Assembly: GCF_022668875.1 (NCBI RefSeq)
Contig: NZ_JAKGCR010000004.1
Span: forward strand, 62,001-126,000
Direction of reading: 5' to 3'
From: Domibacillus sp. PGB-M46
GTDB lineage: Bacteria > Bacillota > Bacilli > Bacillales > Domibacillaceae
Length of the DNA: 64,000 bases
Shown: positions 42,379-50,944 of the stretch, in pieces
How positions within the stretch are numbered: position 1 is the stretch's first letter
Layout: the number at the start of each line of letters is the position of its first letter
Translations under genes and position numbers: made by a program
Notes under the pieces: generated by a model
Seen by the model: only the letters and a program-made list of their open reading frames with translations
Databases searched by the model: none
Told to the model about the DNA's origin: nothing

Positions 42379-42669
42379 ATGATGAAGCAATTGTTCCCGA
42401 AGCAGCACGTGATGGGCTTTGTGTTTTCAATGGTCCTCTCGATTGTTGCCTTGGCGGTTCTCGCTTTTGATATGTCATACAAGATGGGGATGGCGATCCT
42501 GCTTGTTACCGCTATTGCGCAAGCCTTGGTTCAGCTTCTTCTCTTCATGCATATCGGAGAATCAGAAGACAAAAACACACTTTACACAAACATCATTTAC
42601 GCTTTGTTTGTTGGTGTTGTAACGATCCTTGGAACATTGTTCACCATGATCTGGGGTTATATGTATTAA
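42379..42669 (+). CDS. qoxD: Cytochrome aa3 quinol oxidase subunit IV
   Basis: A 96-residue three-helix small subunit, HVMGFVFSMVLSIVALAVLAF and QALVQLLLFMHIGESED. It starts one base after the qoxC stop region and ends the operon before a terminator. Length and position are standard for QoxD. Confidence 0.95.
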   Translation: MMKQLFPKQHVMGFVFSMVLSIVALAVLAFDMSYKMGMAILLVTAIAQALVQLLLFMHIGESEDKNTLYTNIIYALFVGVVTILGTLFTMIWGYMY

Positions 42670-42670
42670 G

Positions 42671-42701
42671 AAAAAACCGGAGCGATTTGCTCCGGTTTTT
42701 T
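42671..42701. terminator. Bidirectional terminator after qoxD
   Basis: Stem AAAAAACCGGAGC / GCTCCGGTTTTTT, shared with the convergent small membrane protein gene. Confidence 0.92.
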
Positions 42702-42930
42702 ATATCTTCTCATACCTTGAACTTACTTTCTCTATTAAAATGAATACTAGCCATATGCCAAAGATCCACATTGAACTCACAAGGATGGTTGCACCGATAA
42801 TGGACATCATGTACCCTTCATTGTAACCGCTTGCAAAAAGACTCACAAGAAAGATTAATCCGCCAATAACACAGCCCGCGCCTGAGAAATACTTGATAAA
42901 CGAAAGTATTTTCACTTGCTCTTCTGTCAT
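42700..42930 (-). CDS. Small two-helix membrane protein (76 aa), unknown
   Basis: A 76-residue protein with two hydrophobic segments (CVIGGLIFLVSLFASG and IIGATILVSSMWIFGIWLVFIL) and charged ends. ATG (complement 42928-42930) has AAGGAGCTGAT upstream, which supports translation. No family recognised. It is convergent with qoxD and shares its terminator. A link to the oxidase is only positional. Confidence 0.7.
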   Translation of the reverse strand: MTEEQVKILSFIKYFSGAGCVIGGLIFLVSLFASGYNEGYMMSIIGATILVSSMWIFGIWLVFILIEKVSSRYEKI

Positions 42931-43028
42931 TTTTTATCAGCTCCTTCTTACTATCTATTTTACGCATGTTCACAAAATTGTCAAATATTTTTCTTGAAAT
43001 GTTCAAAATTATTTCAAAAAATAAACAC

Positions 43029-43055
43029 AAAAAAACAGGAAGAGGCAAATCTTCC
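43029..43055 (-). terminator. Terminator of the GNAT-MOSC operon
   Basis: Minus-strand stem GGAAGA-TTTGCC-TCTTCC then TGTTTTTTT. Confidence 0.7.
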
Positions 43056-43062
43056 CGCCGGG

Positions 43063-43701
43063 TTATAATGTATGAAGCCTTTTAAGCAAAGGTTTTTTCC
43101 AGCTCTCGGCCAGTTCTTCAAGATCAGCAAGCTTTTTGATATCTTCTTGTGAGGATTCTTTTTTCTTCATAATCTGGTTGGCTTCTTCAACGGTTATAGC
43201 AGCTGGATGAATGTGTATACGTTCCAGGCGGCTTTCTGCTCCTACCTTTCCTTCTGTTAAAACGCGAAAGTAAAAGCCTGTATAGCCTGTTTCATCCACC
43301 AGCGAAACAAGCGTTGGTTCACTATAGCGTGCAGCCAGTTTAAAACACGGCTGCCGCGGCTGGCTGATTTGCACTACCGCTTCACCAAGCTGAAAAATAT
43401 CCCCGATATGGACGTCTGTTTCAAGCAGTCCGGCTGCTGTAATATTTTCACCAAACGCAGCTTGCGGCATCGGCCTGCCCAGTGTTTCCGCCCAGTATGT
43501 ATAGTGCTCATACGGGTATACACAAACCGCTTTGTCTTCCCCGCCATGATGAACAAGATCTGCCTGTCCATCTCCTTCGAATCCTGTTCTCGATAAAAAA
43601 ATGGCCTGTTGCACAGGTGCCTTTTGAATGCCGGATTGAACAATTTTTTTTCCATACGGCAAATCAGCCGGTTTGCCGACGTTAACAGATAGAACTTTCA
43701 T
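43063..43701 (-). CDS. MOSC-domain protein (YiiM/YflK-like)
   Basis: A 212-residue molybdenum-cofactor-sulfurase C-terminal (MOSC) domain protein. Motifs: LSRTGFEGDGQADLVHHGGEDKAVC, GENITAAGLLETDVHIGD and the conserved cysteine segment QPRQPCFKLA. C-terminal 3-alpha helical bundle (EEANQIMKKKESS) matches the YiiM type, which reduces N-hydroxylated compounds. The ATG has AAGGTGGG upstream. The GNAT gene lies 12 bp upstream on the same strand. Confidence 0.87.
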   Translation of the reverse strand: MKVLSVNVGKPADLPYGKKIVQSGIQKAPVQQAIFLSRTGFEGDGQADLVHHGGEDKAVCVYPYEHYTYWAETLGRPMPQAAFGENITAAGLLETDVHIGDIFQLGEAVVQISQPRQPCFKLAARYSEPTLVSLVDETGYTGFYFRVLTEGKVGAESRLERIHIHPAAITVEEANQIMKKKESSQEDIKKLADLEELAESWKKPLLKRLHTL

Positions 43702-43713
43702 GTATATCCCACC

Positions 43714-44175
43714 TTAAAAATAATCAGGAATCGGCTCCTGCAGTATGCGCTCATATAAAAACTGATCTGCCCGGACCATACATAAGCCATGGGCATGATG
43801 CTGATAAGCAGGAGGCAGCGCTTGAAAGCCAAGCCTTTCATAATAAGCTGTGCCGATTTCACTGTAAAGCATAAACGCAGCAGCCGGGTGCTTGTCCATG
43901 CATTGTGTAAGAAGAGCTGTACCAAGCCCCTGTCCCCTGAAACCAGGTTCAACGACAACAGAGCCAATGCCGTACAAGTAAGGGCGCAGCCGAAGCAGCA
44001 TTAATGAGGCCGCAATCTCCCTGTCCGCGCCTTCTAACACATAACGGGTACCGTAAGCTTCCTCTTTTTGATTGTCTTCTATGTACTCGGCAAGCGACCG
44101 TCCTTTGGGCCATTCCCGGTGCCCAAGCTCATAAAGTTTTTGCCGTTCCTCTGGCAGTGCTTCACGCAGCAGCAT
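43714..44175 (-). CDS. GNAT-family N-acetyltransferase
   Basis: A 153-residue GNAT domain: MLLREALPEERQKLYELG at the N-terminus, the acetyl-CoA loop VVVEPGFRGQGLGTALLTQCM (V-x-x-x-Q/RGxGxG/A) and EIGTAYYERLGFQALPP. Substrate unknown. GAAAGGAGG precedes the ATG. First gene of a two-gene unit with the MOSC protein. Confidence 0.88.
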   Translation of the reverse strand: MLLREALPEERQKLYELGHREWPKGRSLAEYIEDNQKEEAYGTRYVLEGADREIAASLMLLRLRPYLYGIGSVVVEPGFRGQGLGTALLTQCMDKHPAAAFMLYSEIGTAYYERLGFQALPPAYQHHAHGLCMVRADQFLYERILQEPIPDYF

Positions 44176-44205
44176 CTATTCTTTCCTCCTTTCTTTTCCA
44201 TCGTA

Positions 44206-44242
44206 CAAAAAAACCGTCCCCAAACGCAAGGACGGTTTTTTG
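44206..44242. terminator. Terminator between coat protein gene and GNAT gene
   Basis: Stem AAAAAACCGTCC / GGACGGTTTTTT; serves the minus-strand coat gene ending at 44247. Confidence 0.88.
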
Positions 44243-44246
44243 TTCT

Positions 44247-44819
44247 TTAGACGCCTACAGGCTGCATTGCTGGCGCGTATGTTTGCTGAATGATCTTCAT
44301 ATCCGCTTCAGCCAGCTGCGGTACTTGATAATAGCCGTTTTTATTTTGATAAATCGAAATTTCATATGCCATCTCAATGCAGTTCGGAAGAGAATCCGCT
44401 AAAACGCGGCGGACAACCGGGTTTGTACATTCAAGAGCGGCCATTGTTTTAAATGTAGATGCCGATTTATGAGCGCCGAGAAGAAAGGTTGAAATCACTT
44501 GGTCATTAATTTCATTTTCCGACCCAACCGGAGCTATTGGCTCTTTTGATTGAAGGCCGTATTGGAAGTTGTTGTCCTGTTTCATTTTATAGCTTTTTGT
44601 TGGAACGGCAGGATCTTTTCCGGAACGGAAACAGTCAAGTGTCGTATTGTATTCCTGCTCGATAAATGTATACTGGCGGTTTAGGATATCAAGCAGTTCT
44701 GAATCCTTTACCATTGGGCGCAGCATTGTGATTTTGTTTAATGTGCTGACTGTCATAGTGAGTACTTCGCGAACATCAAGCAGCTCGTGTGCGCTATGGT
44801 TAAATTGCGGTGAAGTCAT
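44247..44819 (-). CDS. Spore coat protein, CotF family
   Basis: A 190-residue protein with a coat F domain (PF07875): AHELLDVREVLTMTVSTLNKITMLRP and the C-terminal EINDQVISTFLLGAHKSASTFKTMAALECTNPVVRRVLADSLPNCIEMAYEISIYQNKNGYY. It resembles the YhcQ/CotF group of spore proteins. CAGGAGGCG precedes the ATG. A forespore-type (SigG/SigF) promoter can be read just upstream, supporting expression during sporulation. Confidence 0.87.
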   Translation of the reverse strand: MTSPQFNHSAHELLDVREVLTMTVSTLNKITMLRPMVKDSELLDILNRQYTFIEQEYNTTLDCFRSGKDPAVPTKSYKMKQDNNFQYGLQSKEPIAPVGSENEINDQVISTFLLGAHKSASTFKTMAALECTNPVVRRVLADSLPNCIEMAYEISIYQNKNGYYQVPQLAEADMKIIQQTYAPAMQPVGV

Positions 44820-44854
44820 CTAAATCGCCTCCTGAATAAAGTGTGATGCTCAAA

Positions 44855-44884
44855 TAGTGTGTGGCATCCAACTCGATTTATTCA
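44855..44884 (-). promoter_or_regulatory. Forespore (SigG/SigF)-type promoter of the coat protein gene
   Basis: Minus strand TGAATA (44879-44884), 17 bp, CACACTA (44855-44861). Consensus SigG is TGMATA...CATNNTA; one mismatch in the -10. Confidence 0.65.
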
Positions 44885-44977
44885 GAAATGAGCATGGTTG
44901 ATGTTGTCACTTGCGACCTGAACGTGTAAAAATGGTATATATTAAAATAAAAGATCCAAACTAAAGGAGTATGCCTT

Positions 44978-45286
44978 ATGAATAAAAAAGATCTTGAGGA
45001 ACACATTATAAATCAATACAAACAGGATGAGCATATGATGGTGCTTGTGTTTGCGCAGTGGTGTGTAAACCATGACCTTGATCCAGCCGACTTATATAAG
45101 CGTGCGTATCCAGGCCAAAAGGAGAACGATGTGTTAAACCAGGCAATCGAATTAACCGTGCCGAAAGAAGAAGCCGGCCATATTTCGGATGAAACCCTCC
45201 TGAATGTCTTATCTCTTTATGGCAACGACGACCTTGCTTTTGTGGTAAGCGAGGAAATGAGAAAATGCACGAAAAAACCGGATTGA
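44978..45286 (+). CDS. Conserved hypothetical protein (102 aa)
   Basis: A 102-residue acidic protein, MNKKDLEEHIINQYKQDEHMMV, with FAQWCVNHDLDPADLYKRAYPGQ and LLNVLSLYGNDDLAFVVSEEM. No membrane segments, two widely spaced cysteines. It has a good AAAGGAG site before the ATG and a -10-like TATATTAAA upstream. I do not recognise a named family, though its composition looks like small conserved cytoplasmic Bacillaceae proteins. Convergent with the CDF transporter gene. Confidence 0.7.
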   Translation: MNKKDLEEHIINQYKQDEHMMVLVFAQWCVNHDLDPADLYKRAYPGQKENDVLNQAIELTVPKEEAGHISDETLLNVLSLYGNDDLAFVVSEEMRKCTKKPD

Positions 45287-45305
45287 GCTACTCAATCCGG
45301 TCCTT
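45272..45305 (-). terminator. Terminator of the CDF transporter gene
   Basis: Minus-strand stem ACCGGATTGAG / CTCAATCCGGT followed by TTTTTTC; overlaps the end of the 102-aa gene. Confidence 0.8.
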
Positions 45306-45307
45306 AC

Positions 45308-46273
45308 TTATGTTAACCCTGACTCGGGGCGCCAGGTTGCCCGGTTATCATCTTCGATAATGCCGAGTGTCACATCACTGATTTCACTTTCCTCTAAAAG
45401 CCGATTTTTTACGCGGAATTTAATATCATCGGCTTCGGCAAGGGAAAGGCCTTTTCGAAGCTCTATCACCCCATCTACATGATAAAAGCGGCCTTCCTGT
45501 ATAATACGCAGGTGGTGGATATCGACTGTATCTTCATCCTGTAAAATGGTATTGGCTGTTTTTTGTTCAATTTCAACCGGTGCCGCTACGCCAATTAAGC
45601 CAATCATATTATCATACCCAACACGAAATGCTACACCTACCATTAATAAACCGATCAAAATGGTAATCACGCCATCCGCGGCCAAAATGCCAAAAAACTG
45701 AGCAAGCGTAATGCCAATAATCGCTAAAATCGCTCCGGAAGTGGCTACAAGATCTTCATAAAAAACAAGCCGGGTTGCCGGCGACGCTTTACCAACGTTT
45801 TTAAATGCCTGTATAAAAACATTTCCTTTTTTCTCTACGCGTGCTTCCTCTAAAATTTCCTTCATGGCTTTAAACAAAATAAAGCCATCGATGATAACCG
45901 CGGCTAAAAGAACCATCACATTCAGCCAGAAGTCTGTTGCCTGTTCAGGATGCTGAAGGAGCTTCCAGCCTTTTAAAATGGTCTCATACGCCATAATTGA
46001 AACGACAATCACGGCAATCATGCAAAAGATATTCACCAGCCGGCCAAATCCTGTTGGAAACCTTTTTGAAGGCCGCATTTCAGCCAGTGCACTTCCGAAA
46101 TAAACAAATCCTTGATTAATGGCGTCTGCCAGTGAATGCATGGCAGAAGCAAACATCGTTCCGCTTCCGCTAAAAGCAGCGGCGATAAATTTTAAAACCG
46201 CTAACACTGTATTGCCCAATGCTGCAATACCCGATGACGTGTTTCCTTTTCGCATTAATGAACCAATTCCCAT
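45308..46273 (-). CDS. Cation diffusion facilitator transporter (YdbO/ZNT9-like)
   Basis: A 321-residue CDF family exporter with six membrane helices. SAMHSLADAINQGFVYFGSA carries the TM2 metal-binding His/Asp, VFYEDLVATSGAILAIIGI is the TM5 site (Glu-Asp rather than His-x3-Asp), and the cytoplasmic C-terminal dimer domain contains DEDTVDIHHLRIIQEGRFYHVDGVIEL. It probably exports Zn, Mn or a similar ion. GGAGGCGGC precedes the ATG. The ZIP-like gene across the divergent region may handle the opposite flux. Confidence 0.88.
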   Translation of the reverse strand: MGIGSLMRKGNTSSGIAALGNTVLAVLKFIAAAFSGSGTMFASAMHSLADAINQGFVYFGSALAEMRPSKRFPTGFGRLVNIFCMIAVIVVSIMAYETILKGWKLLQHPEQATDFWLNVMVLLAAVIIDGFILFKAMKEILEEARVEKKGNVFIQAFKNVGKASPATRLVFYEDLVATSGAILAIIGITLAQFFGILAADGVITILIGLLMVGVAFRVGYDNMIGLIGVAAPVEIEQKTANTILQDEDTVDIHHLRIIQEGRFYHVDGVIELRKGLSLAEADDIKFRVKNRLLEESEISDVTLGIIEDDNRATWRPESGLT

Positions 46274-46621
46274 AAGCCGCCTCCTTTTTTCTATATCTAT
46301 ACCCGATAAAAAGGATACCTACTCTTGAAAGATAAACAGCACACTTCCATCCTTTCTTCTTTAGAGAAATAATTTTTATGGACATATAACGGCCGGCCGC
46401 CGCCCCTGCAAAATCGAAAACAAGCTTCCCTGCATTCTTTTTTCATTTCCTATCTCCGCCATTCTCATGAGTCAACATCCTTATACGAGCTTTTGATGAA
46501 AAGGAAGGGCCATTCTGAAAGAGCCAGGCCTCCATTCTTTTAAAAAGGACAGCGTTTGATTGGCGTTCTTTAAGGTAATAGGGTAAGAAATAAAAAGCTT
46601 TGAGAAGAAAGAAGGGATAGG
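46274..46621. other. Intergenic region without a recognisable gene (348 bp)
   Basis: Divergent region between the CDF transporter and the ZIP-like gene. I see a short GC-rich patch (GGCCGGCCGCCGCCCC, near 46391) in an otherwise mixed sequence, no operator I can name and no credible ORF. Confidence 0.6.
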
Positions 46622-47356
46622 ATGTTTTTTTGGTGGAGTTTCGTTTTGGCCATTGGATTGGCCCTCCTTCACTTTTTTTCGAAAAACATGGCGTTTCTGT
46701 CAGTGAATCCGCGCAGCCGGTTTCTTTCTATTGCTGGCGGAATTGCCGTCGCGTATGTGTTTATTCATCTTCTTCCCGAATTACACCGCTACCAGAATGA
46801 AATCGAAAAAGAGATGAAACAGGGCGTGCTCGGCTATATGGATAACCATATTCTGTTCGTTTCCCTGCTGGGCCTTGTTGTTTTTTATGGATTGGAGCGC
46901 CTCGTGAAAGTGTCCAAACGGAAAGGAGCAGGCAGGGAAGCAAATAAAGCGTCTGCCGGTGTATTTTGGCTTCATATGGCTTCATTTTTTCTTTATAACA
47001 TGGTGATTGGCTATCTTTTAATTCGTGAGGAGTATGAGAGCACTTGGGGCATGTTCTTTTTCTTTTTAGCCATGGGTGTTCACTTCGTTATTAATGACCA
47101 CAGCCTTCGTGAAGCCCATGAAGCTGTGTATGATCGATATGGAAGGCTGCTTTTAACAGCTGCTATCCTGATCGGATGGTGCATCGGGGCCGTAGCAGAG
47201 GTGAATGAATTAATTATCTCGCTCCTTGTTGCCTTTATTTCCGGAGGCGTGATTTTAAACGTAATGAAAGAAGAGCTGCCGGAGGAAAGAGAAAGCAGCT
47301 TCGGTGCTTTCAGCATGGGGATCGCAGCATATACTGCGCTTTTATTGCTCATTTAA
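46622..47356 (+). CDS. ZIP-like membrane protein, divergent
   Basis: A 244-residue protein with about seven hydrophobic helices. FIHLLPELHRYQNEIEKEMKQ resembles the second ZIP helix (HLLPE), and the C-terminal FISGGVILNVMKEELPEE resembles the last ZIP helix. The central helix carries FVINDHSLREAHEAVYDRYGR instead of the HxxxD/HExPH pair of active ZIP metal importers. So it may be a ZIP relative with a changed site. It lies divergently from a CDF exporter. Ribosome site is the modest GAAGGGATAGG. Confidence 0.65.
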   Translation: MFFWWSFVLAIGLALLHFFSKNMAFLSVNPRSRFLSIAGGIAVAYVFIHLLPELHRYQNEIEKEMKQGVLGYMDNHILFVSLLGLVVFYGLERLVKVSKRKGAGREANKASAGVFWLHMASFFLYNMVIGYLLIREEYESTWGMFFFFLAMGVHFVINDHSLREAHEAVYDRYGRLLLTAAILIGWCIGAVAEVNELIISLLVAFISGGVILNVMKEELPEERESSFGAFSMGIAAYTALLLLI

Positions 47357-47404
47357 GGAAGCAAAGCGGCCGGTCATTTCTTTTAAACGTGATCCAGGCG
47401 GACA

Positions 47405-47434
47405 CAAAAAAAGCCGGGAAGACCCGGCTTTTTA
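47405..47434. terminator. Bidirectional terminator
   Basis: Stem AAAAAGCCGGG / CCCGGCTTTTT between the ZIP-like gene and the convergent small gene. Confidence 0.88.
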
Positions 47435-47599
47435 TTTTACGATATTTGCTTTTTCGAGCGTGTTCATCATACTTTGTATGTAGCTTGCCTGCTGCTTTCT
47501 TGCCTGTTCTTCCTTGCTGCTTGTACTAAAAGCAGCGTACATTGCGACCTCGTCATTCACAGCGTCCTTTAGTTCTTCCCACATCTTTTTGTAATCCAT
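47432..47599 (-). CDS. Small hypothetical protein (55 aa)
   Basis: A 55-residue protein not reported by long-ORF searches: MDYKKMWEELKDAVNDEVAM, then STSSKEEQARKQQ and a helical end MNTLEKANIVK. The ATG (complement 47597-47599) follows AAAGGTGG by 8 bases, and the stop runs straight into a terminator. Highly helical, acidic/basic, no cysteines. Unknown function; small-gene layout with its own RBS and terminator supports it. Confidence 0.65.
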   Translation of the reverse strand: MDYKKMWEELKDAVNDEVAMYAAFSTSSKEEQARKQQASYIQSMMNTLEKANIVK

Positions 47600-47907
47600 T
47601 TTCGAACCACCTTTTGTATGGTAATAAACTGTTAACTTATTTTATAACGGACGCCCTTATGCTCGCAATCCCTTTTTACTGTTTATGCCAGATTTCTTTC
47701 CTGTTTTTTTATAAAAATGCTCGTTAAAATAAGCTTTCTTAACGGACGTAAGACGTTTCCCGGGGGGTGGATAATTAGGTGTATTTTTTCGATTAGAGTT
47801 TGAGAAAAGGGAAAGGTACATACAGAACCCTGTACCATCTGTCCAATATCCTTCTTTCCCGTCTTGTTCTTTTTTGTAAAAACAAGAAAAAAGAGGATGT
47901 ACGCCAT
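47600..47907. other. Gene-free stretch (308 bp)
   Basis: Contains the inverted repeat GGTACA-N10-TGTACC (47814-47835), whose function is unknown, but no ORF with a ribosome site. An open frame at 47683-47907 on the minus strand lacks one. Confidence 0.55.
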
Positions 47908-47941
47908 AAAGCTGCTTCCCTTTCTAGGAAAGCAGCTTTAT
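47908..47941 (-). terminator. Terminator-like hairpin after gdh
   Basis: Stem AAAGCTGCTT-CC / GG-AAGCAGCTTT beyond the gdh stop on the minus strand; T run short. Confidence 0.6.
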
Positions 47942-47946
47942 TGGGT

Positions 47947-49615
<1,669 letters not shown>

Positions 49616-49716
49616 TCTAAGTCCCTCAGTTCTTCTGTTCTTGGGCATCTACAGGTTATGAGCGCTCTATCTATACAGAAGATAGCTTTTGTCCAATGCA
49701 AAACGATTATACGCAA

Positions 49717-49743
49717 AAAAACGCTTAGTCTTAAACTAAGCGT
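49717..49743 (-). terminator. Terminator downstream of the small zinc-finger-like gene
   Basis: Minus-strand stem ACGCTTAGT / ACTAAGCGT with a following T run. Confidence 0.75.
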
Positions 49744-49820
49744 AATCGGCAGAACCACATTTTTATGAAAGCGTATACAAAAAACCTGTAAAGAATGGGA
49801 CCCTTGCTGTTCACGGCAGC

Positions 49821-50015
49821 TCAGGCGTGCCGTTGATCTGATGTTTCATCATTCATAACCTGCTCAGCCCGGCCAATATAGTGCACACCCTCCATCAGCT
49901 GCGAAGCATCACAAATTAAATGAACCAGTGTTTCTTTTTTCGTCCATGCAATTAAATCATTCGCCAGAATAGGCTTTTGGCACTTGCTGCAGCACCAATT
50001 TATGTTTCGCTTCAT
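49821..50015 (-). CDS. Small Cys/His-rich putative zinc-finger protein
   Basis: A 64-residue protein, MKRNINWCCSKCQKPILAND, then VHLICDASQLMEGVHYIG. Cysteines and a His are spaced CxxC...HxxC, a zinc-knuckle pattern. ATG at 50015 is preceded by GGGTGCGTGGAC; a longer start at 50048 is possible but has no good ribosome site. No family recognised. Lies upstream of glcU in the same orientation but after its own terminator. Confidence 0.6.
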   Translation of the reverse strand: MKRNINWCCSKCQKPILANDLIAWTKKETLVHLICDASQLMEGVHYIGRAEQVMNDETSDQRHA

Positions 50016-50209
50016 TTTGTCCACGCACCCTTTTTTTCTTTCTATCATACCGTTCCATAAAAGAAAAGCGTGTCAAACGACAACCGATTTTTTTGGCATG
50101 TTTTGTCGAATGCTTTTCCTTTGTTCTATATCGCCATGCGGACACATTACCTTCGTGATACATATGATGAAGAGCAGGATTTAAATTTAATGGGCGGAGG
50201 GGAAGCAAT

Positions 50210-50908
50210 ATGTATCCATACTGGCATCCTTATTATGGTTTTTATGGCATGATGCCTTACGAAGCTGTCCCAGCTGACGTGATCAGCGCGCAGGGGCAGC
50301 CAGACAGATTAGGACGTCGCTGGATTGTTCAAGAAGGTGCCTGGCGGGCCGTCTGGACGCGGCGTGGAAACAGTAACGTGTTTGATGGAAGATGGTCGCT
50401 GGCAGGTCAGCCGGATATCACGGCCGTTCTAACCATTTATACAGCTGGATCCTTTGTTTTTGTGCTGCGCCGAAACAGCAGCGATGGGAACAACTGCAAT
50501 TATACAGGAAACTTCGGTGCTGACGGCCGGACGGTAAGCGGACAATTTATTTGTAACCGCGGCGGCGGCACGTGGAGTGCCGTAATTGAACGGCGCCAGC
50601 AGCCCGATGACCGGGACCGGCTCGGCCGGAGATGGGATGAGCAGGAAGGCGCCTGGCGCGGGGTATGGACACGTCGCGGGAATAGCAACATCTTTGATGC
50701 AAGATGGACACAGCCCGGTCAAACGCCTGTTACCGCTGTTTTAACGATTACACTGCAAGGAAATAACGTCCGCATTCAAAGACGAAACAGCAGCGACGGA
50801 AACAACTGTGACTACAGAGGCACACTGTCTGCAGACGGCAGAACAGCGTCCGGCCAATTTACCTGTGACCGCGGCGGCGGCAGCTGGAGCGCTACGATTA
50901 CGCGGTAA
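50210..50908 (+). CDS. Protein of two tandem near-identical repeats with Tyr/Trp/Pro-rich N-terminus (232 aa)
   Basis: After a Tyr/Trp/Pro-rich start (MYPYWHPYYGFYGMMPYEAV) come two repeats of about 97 residues, about 33-129 and 136-232. Each has RLGRRW-x3-EGAWR-x-VWTRRGNSN-x-FD-x-RW, a RRNSSDGNNC segment, and a C(N/D)RGGG(T/S)WSA end with two conserved cysteines. No signal peptide or membrane helix is obvious; it is rich in Arg, Gly and Trp. It looks like a beta-rich, possibly secreted or spore-surface module. I do not recognise the family. GGAGGGG before ATG and a following terminator show it is a real gene. Confidence 0.75.
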   Translation: MYPYWHPYYGFYGMMPYEAVPADVISAQGQPDRLGRRWIVQEGAWRAVWTRRGNSNVFDGRWSLAGQPDITAVLTIYTAGSFVFVLRRNSSDGNNCNYTGNFGADGRTVSGQFICNRGGGTWSAVIERRQQPDDRDRLGRRWDEQEGAWRGVWTRRGNSNIFDARWTQPGQTPVTAVLTITLQGNNVRIQRRNSSDGNNCDYRGTLSADGRTASGQFTCDRGGGSWSATITR

Positions 50909-50910
50909 CG

Positions 50911-50943
50911 CAAAAAGGCTTCCGGATAACCGGAAGCCTTTTG
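50911..50943. terminator. Bidirectional terminator after the repeat protein and Uup gene
   Basis: Stem AAAAGGCTTCCGG / CCGGAAGCCTTTT. Confidence 0.88.
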
Positions 50944-50944
50944 A

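Noticed and set aside
47683-47907. 74-codon minus-strand frame between small gene and gdh terminator
   Set aside because: Starts inside the terminator stem and has no ribosome site.
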